A DNA stretch of 31,621 bases from JACMOY01 sp046590855 (GTDB lineage: Bacteria > Actinomycetota > Actinomycetes > Actinomycetales > Angustibacteraceae): assembly GCA_046590855.1 (NCBI GenBank), contig JBKJTJ010000119.1, positions 1-31,621 on the forward strand, read 5' to 3'. The first letter of the stretch is position 1, and each line of letters begins with the position of its first letter. Shown here piece after piece: positions 23,961 through 31,621 of this stretch. A program made the translations under genes and the position numbers. The notes under the pieces were generated by a model that worked only from the letters and a program-made list of their open reading frames with translations, did no database searches and had not been told where the DNA came from.

Positions 23961-24966
23961 CCCCGATCACCGCGCCGGCGGCCACGGCCACCCGGTCGGC
24001 CGAGCGCTGACCGAACGACGGCAGGGCCGCCTCGCGCGGCCCCAGCGGTGCCACCGGGGCCGAGCCCGTGCCGACCGGCCCGGTCAGGTGCCCGCGGTCG
24101 TCCGCGGTCGTGGCCGCCCAGGCGGCGGCCAGCAGCATGATCCGGCTGATCAGGTTGATCAGCACCAGCAACCCGATGATGACGGCGAACGAGGCCAGCA
24201 GCGGCTTGTTGGCGGCGCTCTTGAGCAGCAGCCCGCTGGTCAGCTTCAGGACGCCGAGGCCGAGCGCGCCCACGACCGCCCCCTGCAGCAGGTCGGCGCG
24301 CGCCAGCTTGATGCCGCTGAGCACCCGCAGCACCACGAGCATGATGACCACGTCGACGACGAACACGACGACGATCGCGGCCGCGCTCAGCGCGACCGTG
24401 CTCAACGGGGACGTGTGCGCGACCCCGACGAGGCCGAGCAGCCACGGGCCTGCGGCGTTGACCACGGTCGAGAGCACACCCGACACCAGCACCGCCAGGC
24501 CGAGTGAGGCAAGGACCGCGAGGTCGATCAGCTTGCCCTTGACCGGGTTGACCTGCAGCGGCGGCTGACCGAAGACGGCGCGCACCCCCTCGCGCAGCGC
24601 GGCCAGCCAGCCCAGACCACCCAGCAGGAGCGTGACCACGCTGATCGCCCCGGTGATGGTCAGCGCGTTGGGGGTCGGCGGGTTGGTCGCGTCGATGAGC
24701 CCGGTGTCGGGGTGCGCCGCGTCCTTGACGATGCCCGGCAGGGTCTGCGAGATCGACGCGACGACCCGGTCGAACAGGTCAGGCTGGCCGCGCAGCACGA
24801 AGCCGAAGACGGTGAACCCCAGGATCAGGGCTGGGATCATCGAGAAGAACCCCAGGTAGGTGATGCCACCGGCCAGGATCGCGCCCCGGGCCTGGCCGTA
24901 CCGCTGCCACGACCGCCAGGCGTGCGTCGCCGTCAGCCGTGCCCACAGGGCCTTCAGGGCGCTCAT
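23887..24966 (-). CDS. YihY/BrkB-family membrane protein
   Basis: Polytopic inner-membrane protein of 359 residues. The N-terminus WQRYGQARGAILAGGITYLG is the family hallmark, where a conserved Gly-Gly-Ile-Thr-Tyr opens the first helix. About six helices are visible: residues 30-58, 100-125, 150-172, 185-225 (long, with VVVFVVDVVIMLVVL) and 235-290. RADLLQGAVVGALGLGVLK and FAVIIGLLVLINLISRIMLL match the C-terminal family core. The tail after about residue 295 is polar and variable. The molecular function of the family is unclear; it is not established as an RNase BN despite old names. Start is ATG 24964-24966, overlapping the RNA-ligase-like gene stop as ATGA. The stop lies inside the convergent carboxypeptidase gene. 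Confidence 0.85.
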   Translation of the reverse strand: MSALKALWARLTATHAWRSWQRYGQARGAILAGGITYLGFFSMIPALILGFTVFGFVLRGQPDLFDRVVASISQTLPGIVKDAAHPDTGLIDATNPPTPNALTITGAISVVTLLLGGLGWLAALREGVRAVFGQPPLQVNPVKGKLIDLAVLASLGLAVLVSGVLSTVVNAAGPWLLGLVGVAHTSPLSTVALSAAAIVVVFVVDVVIMLVVLRVLSGIKLARADLLQGAVVGALGLGVLKLTSGLLLKSAANKPLLASFAVIIGLLVLINLISRIMLLAAAWAATTADDRGHLTGPVGTGSAPVAPLGPREAALPSFGQRSADRVAVAAGAVIGVSAALGVRTARRGLHAAVAAVRGR

Positions 24967-25481
24967 CGGGCCGCACCCGTGAACGGGAAGGTCCGCTCGG
25001 GCCTCCACACGCCGTCCGTCCCGTGCTCGTACAGGTGCAGCGCGGTCACCTCGAAGCGGCACTCGAAGTCGGCGAGGGTCTCGAACGCAGCGTCCAGCGC
25101 AGCGTCGGGCAGGTCGTGGGCGACGGTCACGTGCGGGTGGTACGGGAAGGTCAGCTCGCGCGCGAGCGGGCCGCGTCGCACCTGCTGCTCGAGCAGCTCG
25201 CACTCGCTGATGCCCTCGACGACCTGGACGAACACCACCGGTGAGATCGGCCGGAAGGTCGCCGTGCCCCGCAGGTGGATGGTGAACGGGGCCGCGAACG
25301 CCGCCACCTCGGCCAGGTGCCCACCGACGTCCCCCTCGACCGAGGTGGGTGGCAGCAGGGTGATGTGGGTGGGGATCGATCCGGCGAGCGGGTCACCGAA
25401 CGAGGCGCGCTGCGCCTGCAGCCGGCCGCCGAACGGCTCGGGGATGGCGATGGCCACCCCGACGGTGAATGGCCCGCTCAT
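24963..25481 (-). CDS. 2'-5' RNA ligase / phosphodiesterase-like protein
   Basis: Cytosolic 2H-phosphoesterase-type protein of 172 residues. Two HxTx motifs, THITLLPP (about residue 38) and HPHVTVAHD (about residue 114), form the catalytic pair typical of LigT and CPDase proteins. The length fits the family. The in vivo substrate is unknown; homologues act on 2',3'-cyclic phosphates or 2'-5' RNA links in vitro. Start is ATG 25479-25481, overlapping the trpS stop as ATGA, and its own stop overlaps the YihY gene in the same way. The coupled order trpS, ligT-like, yihY looks like a conserved housekeeping unit. Confidence 0.82.
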   Translation of the reverse strand: MSGPFTVGVAIAIPEPFGGRLQAQRASFGDPLAGSIPTHITLLPPTSVEGDVGGHLAEVAAFAAPFTIHLRGTATFRPISPVVFVQVVEGISECELLEQQVRRGPLARELTFPYHPHVTVAHDLPDAALDAAFETLADFECRFEVTALHLYEHGTDGVWRPERTFPFTGAAR

Positions 25482-26500
25482 GCGACGGGGCGCCGGGCGG
25501 GCAGGAACCCGACGCGGTCGTAGACCTGCGCGAGCGTCGTCGCCGCGACCGAGCGGGCCTTGGCGGCGCCCACCGCCAGCACCTCGTCCAGGGCGTCGGG
25601 GTCCTTGAGGTACCCCAGCGCGCGCTCGCGGAACGGCGACAGCTCGGCGTCCACGACGTCTGCGACGTCCGCCTTGAGGTCGCCGTAGCCGCGGCCCGCG
25701 TAGTCGACCTCGAGGTCGGTGACCGAGCGACCGCTGAGCGCGGCGTGGATCGTCAGCAGGTTCGAGACGCCGGGCTTGCCGACCGGGTCGTAGCGCACCT
25801 CGCGCCCGGTGTCGGTGACCGCCGACCGGATCCGCTTGGCGACGACGTTGGGCTCGTCGAGCAGGTCGATGACACCGGTCTGGCTGGCGGCCGACTTGCT
25901 CATCTTCGCCGTCGGGTCCTGCAGGTCGAAGATCTTCGCGGTGGACTTGACGATGTGCGGCTCGGGCACGGTCAGCACGGGCCCGAACCGGGCGTTGAAC
26001 CGCTGCGCGAGGTCGCGGGTCAGCTCGAGGTGCTGGCGCTGGTCCTCGCCCACCGGCACCTGGTCAGCGGAGTACAGCAGGATGTCGGCGGCCATCAGCA
26101 CCGGGTAGGTGAACAGCCCCACCGTCGTGCGGTCGGCTCCCTGCTTACCGCTCTTGTCCTTGAACTGGGTCATCCGGCCGGCCTCGCCGAAGCCGGTGAG
26201 GCAGCCCAGCACCCAGGCCAGCTCGGCGTGCTCGGGCACGTGGCTCTGCACGAACAGCGTCGAGCGGTCGGGGTCGACGCCACCGGCCAGGTACTGCGCG
26301 GCCGTGCGGCGGGTGCGCTCACGCAGCAGGGCGGGGTCGACGTCGACGGTGATGGCGTGCAGGTCGACGACGCAGTAGAACGCGTCGTGCGTCTGCTGCA
26401 GCGCCACCCACTGCACGAGCGCACCCAGGTAGTTGCCGAGGTGCAGCGAGTCGCTGGTCGGCTGCATGCCGGACAGCACGCGCGGACGGGTCGAGACCAT
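25478..26500 (-). CDS. trpS: Tryptophanyl-tRNA synthetase
   Basis: Class I aminoacyl-tRNA synthetase of 340 residues that charges tRNA-Trp. RVLSGMQPTSDSLHLGNYLG contains the HIGH-type motif as HLGN (H20). FYCVVDLHAIT, GCLTGFGEAGRMTQFKDKS, GLFTYPVLMAADILLY with PVGEDQRQHLELTRDLA, and the second signature TAKMSKS follow. Length is normal for a bacterial TrpRS. Start is ATG 26498-26500, where homologues begin; an ATG at 26507-26509 adds three residues. No ribosome site is evident for either. It begins 35 bp after the alpha-galactosidase stop, so it may be read from the sugar operon or from a promoter inside that gene. The leader is too short for a T-box. Confidence 0.95.
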   Translation of the reverse strand: MVSTRPRVLSGMQPTSDSLHLGNYLGALVQWVALQQTHDAFYCVVDLHAITVDVDPALLRERTRRTAAQYLAGGVDPDRSTLFVQSHVPEHAELAWVLGCLTGFGEAGRMTQFKDKSGKQGADRTTVGLFTYPVLMAADILLYSADQVPVGEDQRQHLELTRDLAQRFNARFGPVLTVPEPHIVKSTAKIFDLQDPTAKMSKSAASQTGVIDLLDEPNVVAKRIRSAVTDTGREVRYDPVGKPGVSNLLTIHAALSGRSVTDLEVDYAGRGYGDLKADVADVVDAELSPFRERALGYLKDPDALDEVLAVGAAKARSVAATTLAQVYDRVGFLPARRPVA

Positions 26501-26535
26501 GGCGGGCATTGTGTCAGCCGGGTCGCGACCGCGTG

Positions 26536-28716
26536 TCACCTCCCGTCGACCGCCCGGACGTCGAGCAGCAACCCCTGCGCCGGCTGGAGCAGCGGCAGAG
26601 CGACGCCGCTGGACGACAGGGCGCGCCCGGGCAGCACCAGCCCCTCGGGCCGGCTCACCAGCGCGGGCACCGACCCGCGCGGACCGCTGCGGTGCGGGTC
26701 GTCCAGCTCGTGCCGCAGCCGGACGACGTAGTCGCGGTCGGGGTCCAGGCCGGGCAGCGGCACCGGGCCGAGCACGGCGTCGGCGTCCGACGTCAACCGC
26801 ACGACGGCGTACACGGCCCGGTCGCGGTCGCCGGCCACCACCCCGTGCAGCAGGGCCCCGGTGCTGCCGGGCAGGCCCGAGGGCAGGTCGCGACGCACGG
26901 TGCGCCCCCCGTGCAGCAGGGGCCGCAGCTCGCGGTAGAGCGCCGTCCACGCGCGGAGGCGCTGGAGCTCTTCGTCGGTGCAGGTGCTGATGTCCCACTC
27001 GATGCCGGCGTGGCCGAACAGCGCTGTCAGCAGCCGCATCCCCAGGTCGACGGTGCGCCCGGTCGTGTGCGCGACCGGGGGGCCGACGTGCGCCCCCACC
27101 AGCTCGGGGGCCAGCAGCAGCCCGGTCCAGCGCTGGATCAGCTGGCGCTCGACGGCGTCGTTGGTGTCCGAGGCCCACACCCGGTCGGTGCGCTCGAGGA
27201 TGCCGAGGTCGACCCGACCGCCCCCGGACGCGCAGGACTCGATCTCGAGGCCGGGGTGCCGGGCCCGAAGCTCGTCCAGCAGGCGGTAGATCGCGAGCGT
27301 CTGCCCGTGCACCGCAGGACGCGTGATCCCATCTTGCCGATGATCGGCCTCGTGCAGGTCGCGGTTGTGGTCCCACTTGATGTAGTCCAGGTCGTACTCG
27401 GTGACGATCGCGCTGATCTGCTCGAGCAGCCGCGCGAAGACGTCGGGGCGGGTCAGGTCGACGACCTGCTGGCGGCGCCACGGACGGGGGGTGCGTCCGG
27501 GCCGGGCCAGGACGCGGTCGGGGTCCTCGCGCAGCAGATCCGAGTCGAGGTTGGCCATCTCGGGCTCGAACCACAGGCCGACCTGCAGACCCAGCTCGCG
27601 CAGGCGGTCGACCAGCGGGTGCAGTCCCTGCGGCCACACGTCGGGGTCGACGACCCAGTCGCCGAGACCGGCGCTGTCGTCGCGACGGCCCAGGAACCAG
27701 CCGTCGTCCAGGACGAAGCGCTCGACCCCGACCGAGGCCGCCGTCTCGACCAGCCGCAGCAGCCGCGCCAGGTCGTGGTCGAAGTAGACGGCCTCCCACG
27801 AGTTCAGCACCAGCGGGCGCGCCGACGCCGGGTGGCCCGGCCGCGAGCGCTGCAGGGTGTGCAGCCGGTCGGTCAGGCCGTCCAGGCCCTGGTCGGACCA
27901 CACCAGCAGCACCCACGGGCTGACGTAGCTCTCACCGGGCGCCAGGTGCACCTCGCCGGCGCGCAGCAGCTCGCCACCACCGAGTGCCGCCCGGCCCTCC
28001 TGCAGCTTCTCGACCGTGTGCACGTGGTCACCGCTCCAGGCGACGTGCACGGCCCAGACCTCGCCGTCCCCGAAGCCGAAACCGGCGGTGCCAGCGACGA
28101 CGAGCAGCGGGGCGTCGTGCCCGGTGCGCCCCCGTCGGGACTCGCGGGTGCGCCCGCCGTGCAGCAGCGGGCTGCGCTGCGGTGAGCGCTCACGGCACCA
28201 GCGGCCGGTCAGGTCGAGCACCTCGTCCGCGCGCTGGGGCACCGGCAGCAGCGTGACCACGCCGGCGAGGTCGTAGGCGTTGCCACCCGACGCGGTGACG
28301 GTCGTCCGCGCCCGGACGACGCCGCTGGGCTCGAGCAGCAGCTCGCACACGACCTGCACACCCACCTCGACGTCGGCCGCCACGGCCCGCAGCTCGACGC
28401 CGCCGCCCGCGACCTCGGTGACCAGGGCGTCCTCGCCCAGCCGAAGGCGCAGGCTCGCACCCCCCGGGCCCCAGCCGCTGACACCAGGCCGCGCGGCCCA
28501 GCCGTCGTCCTCGGTGGGCAGCAGGGTCGGGGTCCACGCGTCGTCCAGCGTGCTGCCGCCGACCGGCGCCTCGAGGGCCGCCGCGACGTCGGCGAGGGCA
28601 CCGACCTCGAGGGGGCCGAGGTCGGCGCCCCAGTGCAGCACGCGGGGCAGCCGAGGGCCCTCGACGTCGACGAGCAGGCTCACGCCGCCCGCCCGCAGCA
28701 GGTGCAGGTCGCTCAC
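26536..28716 (-). CDS. GH36 alpha-galactosidase
   Basis: Glycoside hydrolase of 726 residues that releases terminal alpha-galactose from melibiose, raffinose or similar sugars. No signal peptide, so it acts in the cytoplasm on imported sugar. The N-terminal beta-sandwich (residues 1 to about 300) precedes a TIM barrel: LVLNSWEAVYFDHD, RFVLDDGWFLGRRDD, VGLWFEPEMANLDSDL, DYIKWDHNRD (nucleophile Asp, about residue 447), SCASGGGRVDLGILERTD and VWASDTNDA (acid/base Asp, about 517). These are the standard GH36 segments. A C-terminal beta domain ends the chain. Start is GTG 28714-28716, two bases after the permease stop, with AAGGG upstream. It is the hydrolytic end of an uptake operon with binding protein and two permeases. 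Confidence 0.93.
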   Translation of the reverse strand: MSDLHLLRAGGVSLLVDVEGPRLPRVLHWGADLGPLEVGALADVAAALEAPVGGSTLDDAWTPTLLPTEDDGWAARPGVSGWGPGGASLRLRLGEDALVTEVAGGGVELRAVAADVEVGVQVVCELLLEPSGVVRARTTVTASGGNAYDLAGVVTLLPVPQRADEVLDLTGRWCRERSPQRSPLLHGGRTRESRRGRTGHDAPLLVVAGTAGFGFGDGEVWAVHVAWSGDHVHTVEKLQEGRAALGGGELLRAGEVHLAPGESYVSPWVLLVWSDQGLDGLTDRLHTLQRSRPGHPASARPLVLNSWEAVYFDHDLARLLRLVETAASVGVERFVLDDGWFLGRRDDSAGLGDWVVDPDVWPQGLHPLVDRLRELGLQVGLWFEPEMANLDSDLLREDPDRVLARPGRTPRPWRRQQVVDLTRPDVFARLLEQISAIVTEYDLDYIKWDHNRDLHEADHRQDGITRPAVHGQTLAIYRLLDELRARHPGLEIESCASGGGRVDLGILERTDRVWASDTNDAVERQLIQRWTGLLLAPELVGAHVGPPVAHTTGRTVDLGMRLLTALFGHAGIEWDISTCTDEELQRLRAWTALYRELRPLLHGGRTVRRDLPSGLPGSTGALLHGVVAGDRDRAVYAVVRLTSDADAVLGPVPLPGLDPDRDYVVRLRHELDDPHRSGPRGSVPALVSRPEGLVLPGRALSSSGVALPLLQPAQGLLLDVRAVDGR

Positions 28717-28718
28717 CC

Positions 28719-29639
28719 TCAGCCCTTCGTGGCGCCGAGGGTCAGGCCCGACACGAACTGCTTCTGCAGGACGAAGAACACGACGAGGGTGGGAAGCGCA
28801 GCCATCACCGAGCCGGCGGACAGCAGGTTGTAGTCGGTGAAGAACTGCCCCCGCAGGTTCTGCAACGAGGATGTGACGGGGTAAAGGTCACCCTCGCTCA
28901 TGAACGCCACGGCCCAGAAGAAGTCGTTGTAGATCCAGGTGACCTCGAGGGTGGCAAGTGCCGCGAGCGCCGGCCGGCACAGCGGCAGGATGATCTGGAA
29001 GTACTGCCGCAGCACGCCCGCACCGTCGACGAGCGCGGCCTCGGTCAGCTCGACCGGCAGGGTCTTCATGTAGTTCGACAGCACGAAGGCGCAGAAGCCG
29101 GTCTGGAAGGCGATGTGGGTGATGATCACCGCCCAGTAGCTGTTGTACAGGGTGCCGGAGTTGCTGAACCAGAACGGCACCTGCACGTAGTTGAACAGCT
29201 TGTACAACGGCACGAGCATCGCCTGCTGCGGCAGCAGGTTCGCCCCGAGGAACAGCATCAGCAGGATGATGTTGAACCGGAACGAGAACCGGGCGACGAC
29301 AAAAGCGACCATCGACGCCAGGAACAGCGTGATCAGCACCGAGGGCACCGTGATGATCACCGAGTTCCAGAAGTGCTTAGCGAAGTCGCCCTCGCGCCAC
29401 GCCTTGGTGTAGTTGTCGAGCGTGAAGCCGCCCAACGAGACGTAGCCGTGCACCGAGGTGTAGGCGTAGTCGCGGAACGAGTTGAAGACCGCCCAAGCCA
29501 CGGGGAAGACCCAGGTCAGTGACATCACCGCGAGGAACCCGTAGAGCAGGCCCCTTCGCCCGCGGCGCGCCGGTGGTGCGCTGCTGGCGGTGACGCGGCC
29601 CGTGTCGACCGTCCTCGGTGGGCGGGTGGCGGTGCTCAT
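28719..29639 (-). CDS. Sugar ABC transporter permease (MalG type)
   Basis: Inner-membrane permease of 306 residues, CUT1 carbohydrate importer family. A basic, disordered N-terminus (to about residue 30) leads to six helices. The first is LLYGFLAVMSLTWVFPVAWAV; the family features FWNSVIITVPSVLITLFLAS and LLPQQAMLVPLYKLFN follow. The EAA coupling loop is ELTEAALVDGAGVLRQYFQI followed by ILPLCRPALAA. The tail VLQKQFVSGLTLGATKG is typical of MalG-like subunits. Start is ATG 29637-29639, overlapping the MalF-type stop as ATGA. It pairs with that subunit. With GH36 next to it, the cargo is likely an alpha-galactoside. Confidence 0.93.
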   Translation of the reverse strand: MSTATRPPRTVDTGRVTASSAPPARRGRRGLLYGFLAVMSLTWVFPVAWAVFNSFRDYAYTSVHGYVSLGGFTLDNYTKAWREGDFAKHFWNSVIITVPSVLITLFLASMVAFVVARFSFRFNIILLMLFLGANLLPQQAMLVPLYKLFNYVQVPFWFSNSGTLYNSYWAVIITHIAFQTGFCAFVLSNYMKTLPVELTEAALVDGAGVLRQYFQIILPLCRPALAALATLEVTWIYNDFFWAVAFMSEGDLYPVTSSLQNLRGQFFTDYNLLSAGSVMAALPTLVVFFVLQKQFVSGLTLGATKG

Positions 29640-30586
29640 GCCTTGTCCTCTCGCAGGACCGTGCGGACGTAGAACGCGACGAAGATCAGCGAGATGACCA
29701 TCATGATCGAGGCCAGCGCCGACCCGAAACCGATCCGCTGGCCCTCACCCACGATGTTGCTGAACACCAGTGCGCCGATCAGCTCGAGCCCGTTGCGGCC
29801 CTTGTTGACCACCCAGACCAGGTCGAACGCCCGGAGCGACTCGATCACCGTCACGACGACGACGATGATGTTGATCGGGCGCATGACCGGGAACACGACG
29901 GAGAAGAAGGTCCGCTTCTCGGAGGCCCCGTCGATCGCCGCCGCCTCGCGCAGCGAGGCCTCCACCCCCTTCAGGCCAGCCAGGTAGAGCAGCATGACGT
30001 ACCCCATCTGCTTCCAGGAGGCGGCCACCAGCACCGCCCACAGGTTGACCGAGGAGTCGCCGTACCAGTCGATCGCCTTGTCGCCCTTCAGACCCAGCAC
30101 GGCGTTGAGGAGCCCCTGGTCGCGCGAGTAGATCAGCTGCCAGATGAACCCGGTCAGGGCCAGCGACAGCACCACGGGCATGAAGAAGGCGCTCTGGAAC
30201 ACCCGGCTGCCCTTGAGCTCGCGATCGAGCAGCACCGCCATGAACATGCCGAGCGGCGTGGGGATCAGGAACAGGAACGCCAGCCAGATCAGATTGTGCT
30301 GGATGGCGGGCGTGAAGGGGGGGTAGATGGTGATGACGTCGGAGTAGTTCTTCAGCCCGACGCTCTTGGCGGCCGACAGTGCGCCGAAACCGTCCCAGCT
30401 GCTGAAGGACAGCAGCACCGTGGCGACGGCAGGCAGCCAGATGATGCCCACCACGATCACGGCCGGCACCGCGGCCATCACGAACAGGATGACCCGGTCG
30501 CGCTGGGACAGCCGGTGCGACTTGCGCCGCCGCGGGGGGGTCCCCCGCGGCGGCGCCGTCACGGTCGGCGTCTGGACGGTGCTCAT
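29636..30586 (-). CDS. Sugar ABC transporter permease (MalF type)
   Basis: Inner-membrane permease of 316 residues, CUT1 family. The N-terminal tail (MSTVQTPTVTAPPRGTPPRR, continuing RKSHRLSQRD) is Pro- and Arg-rich, and its codons form a very stable hairpin. The first helix is VILFVMAAVPAVIVVGIIWL. Then NLIWLAFLFLIPTPLGMFMA, FFMPVVLSLALTGFIWQLIY, and the EAA coupling loop ASLREAAAIDGASEKRTFFS with VVFPVMRPI. Start is ATG 30584-30586, overlapping the binding-protein stop as ATGA. The in-frame sequence upstream belongs to the binding-protein gene in another frame. No ATPase gene accompanies the pair, as is common for actinobacterial sugar importers that share an MsiK-type ATPase. Confidence 0.93.
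   Translation of the reverse strand: MSTVQTPTVTAPPRGTPPRRRKSHRLSQRDRVILFVMAAVPAVIVVGIIWLPAVATVLLSFSSWDGFGALSAAKSVGLKNYSDVITIYPPFTPAIQHNLIWLAFLFLIPTPLGMFMAVLLDRELKGSRVFQSAFFMPVVLSLALTGFIWQLIYSRDQGLLNAVLGLKGDKAIDWYGDSSVNLWAVLVAASWKQMGYVMLLYLAGLKGVEASLREAAAIDGASEKRTFFSVVFPVMRPINIIVVVVTVIESLRAFDLVWVVNKGRNGLELIGALVFSNIVGEGQRIGFGSALASIMMVISLIFVAFYVRTVLREDKA
30524..30556 (-). repeat. 15-bp perfect GC hairpin inside the MalF-type start region
   Basis: Arms 30524-30538 and 30542-30556 are perfectly complementary around a 3-nt loop. The hairpin begins 26 nt past the binding-protein stop codon and 30 nt into the permease gene. It encodes the Pro/Arg-rich tail. It may lower permease translation or stabilise the upstream binding-protein message. 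Confidence 0.6.
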
Positions 30587-31621
30587 GCGCTGGCGAAGAT
30601 CGACTGCTTCTGCTTCTCGATGCTGTTGACCAGACCGTCCACGTCGGTCGGGGTCTTGATGAACTGCTGGATGGCCGGGATCATCACGTTGCTCGCGAAG
30701 TCCGGGCGGGTGTCGCGGTCGAGGAACTGGCTGATGTTCTTGGCGCTGCCGACGAACTCGACCGCCTTCTTCTGCAGCGCGGAGTAGCCGCTGCTGTCGG
30801 CACCGCTGTTGACCGCGATGACGGTCGGGTCGGCCTTGACTGACAGGGCCTCGGCGGCGGGCGTGCCCAGGTAGCCGAGGAACGCCTTGGCGGCCTCCTC
30901 GTTGCGCGGGCGCTTGGACATCATGTAGCCGTCGATCGGCGCCTCGATGGCGTCCGCGCCGATGTTGGAGTCGACCTCGGGGAAGGTGAAGAAGTCGAGG
31001 TCGTCGCGGTCGGCCCCCTCGGGGAACTGCTGACCGACGAACATGCCGAGGACGTACATGCCGGACTTCTTCTGCTGCAGCGACTGCGCTGCCTCCTGCC
31101 AGGTGCGGCCGAGGGAGGCGTCCTGGTGGTACGGCAGCAGTCCCCGCCAGGTGTCGAAGACGCTCTTGACCTCGGGCCCGTTCCACGGCTTCTTGCCGGC
31201 CATCAGGTCGACGTGGAACTGGAAGCCGTTGATCCGCATGTTCAGCTGGTCGAAGGTGCCCATGGCGGGCCAGCCGTCCTTGTCGCCGAACGCGATCGGC
31301 GACAGGCCGTCCTTCTGCATCTGCTTGGACAGCGCGACCAGCTCGTCCAGCGTCTTGGGCTCGGCGTAGCCCTTCTCCTTGAACAGGCTCGGGCGGTAGA
31401 AGACGGCCCACGGGTAGTTCGTGAAGGGCATGAAGTACTGCTTGCCGTCGTCGCCGGTCGAGGCGGTCTTGAGCGCGTCGCTGAAGCCGGTGGTCTTCGT
31501 CCAGACGTCGCTGATGTCGCCGGCCAGGCCCTTGCTGGCGAAGAACCGCATCCGGTAGCCCGAGAACCAGGTGTAGACGTCGTCCGGGCTGCCCTGCAGG
31601 TAGCTGTTGATCTGCTCCTGG
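30583..31621 (-). CDS. Sugar ABC transporter substrate-binding protein (5' end off window)
   Basis: Extracellular solute-binding protein of the CUT1 type; the C-terminal 346 residues are present and the signal peptide lies outside the window. The frame is open to the window end (reading QEQINSYLQGSPDDVYTWFS before GYRMRFFASKG). Family features: GKQYFMPFTNYPWAVFYRPS (hinge and sugar-contact region), TLDELVALSKQMQKDGLSP, AFGDKDGWPAMG, and AGKKPWNGPEVKSVFDTW. Trp and Asp residues here typically stack on sugars. NEEAAKAFLGYLGTPAAE is the usual late helix. The stop overlaps the MalF-type start as ATGA. Together with two permeases and a GH36 enzyme it probably binds melibiose or raffinose-type oligosaccharides. 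An ATG at 31549-31551 is internal. Confidence 0.9.
   Translation of the reverse strand, partial: QEQINSYLQGSPDDVYTWFSGYRMRFFASKGLAGDISDVWTKTTGFSDALKTASTGDDGKQYFMPFTNYPWAVFYRPSLFKEKGYAEPKTLDELVALSKQMQKDGLSPIAFGDKDGWPAMGTFDQLNMRINGFQFHVDLMAGKKPWNGPEVKSVFDTWRGLLPYHQDASLGRTWQEAAQSLQQKKSGMYVLGMFVGQQFPEGADRDDLDFFTFPEVDSNIGADAIEAPIDGYMMSKRPRNEEAAKAFLGYLGTPAAEALSVKADPTVIAVNSGADSSGYSALQKKAVEFVGSAKNISQFLDRDTRPDFASNVMIPAIQQFIKTPTDVDGLVNSIEKQKQSIFASA

Noticed and set aside
26501..26535. T-box or trp leader before trpS
   Set aside because: The gap after the alpha-galactosidase stop is only about 35 bp, too short for a T-box; no Trp-rich leader peptide is seen.

Overview
The window is high-GC DNA (about 70% G+C by eye), with GTG and ATG starts, pervasive ATGA/GTGA stop-start overlaps and an sdhCDAB operon. 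It reads as the chromosome of an actinomycete (Actinomycetota); I cannot place the genus. It is gene-dense: no gene-free stretch exceeds about 225 bp. I see no tRNA, rRNA, CRISPR array, insertion sequence or prophage gene.

Left part (1-3602, minus strand): an accessory block. A TasA/camelysin-like secreted protein is followed by a SipW-type (Ser-His) signal peptidase, then by a sensor histidine kinase whose reading frame is broken by one base near 1500, and a LuxR-type response regulator cut by the window edge. The TasA-like gene has a structured leader with mutually exclusive pairings, and a strong hairpin separates it from its peptidase.

Nucleoside salvage block (3603-12599, minus strand): a BMP-family lipoprotein, a double-domain ABC ATPase and two permeases (a nucleoside importer) run into cdd (cytidine deaminase) and deoA (thymidine phosphorylase), then a small ABM-domain protein, two DUF202 membrane proteins and add (adenosine deaminase). 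Together they import nucleosides and deaminate or phosphorolyse them to bases and pentose phosphate.

Middle (12723-19049): an M20 amidohydrolase, the catalytic subunit of a methylmalonyl-CoA-mutase-type enzyme without its B12 domain, a secreted AMIN-like/GerMN protein and manC (minus strand). Divergent from manC is a GT4 mannosyltransferase-like gene. manC supplies GDP-mannose, the probable donor for such an enzyme.

Right part: sdhCDAB (plus strand, 19274-22734) and a D-Ala-D-Ala carboxypeptidase that appears to begin at a CTG overlapping the sdhB stop. It converges on, and overlaps, a minus-strand run read as sugar-binding protein (5' end off the window), two sugar permeases, a GH36 alpha-galactosidase, trpS, a 2'-5' RNA ligase-like protein and a YihY/BrkB membrane protein. 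The sugar genes form an alpha-galactoside uptake and hydrolysis operon without its own ATPase.

Two themes recur that ordinary gene calling misses. Three independent operons carry a very stable GC hairpin just after the gene for the exported or binding protein and before its membrane partners. Several genes without a Shine-Dalgarno sequence carry a TAnnnT -10-like box 6-9 nt before the start codon, which suggests leaderless transcripts.
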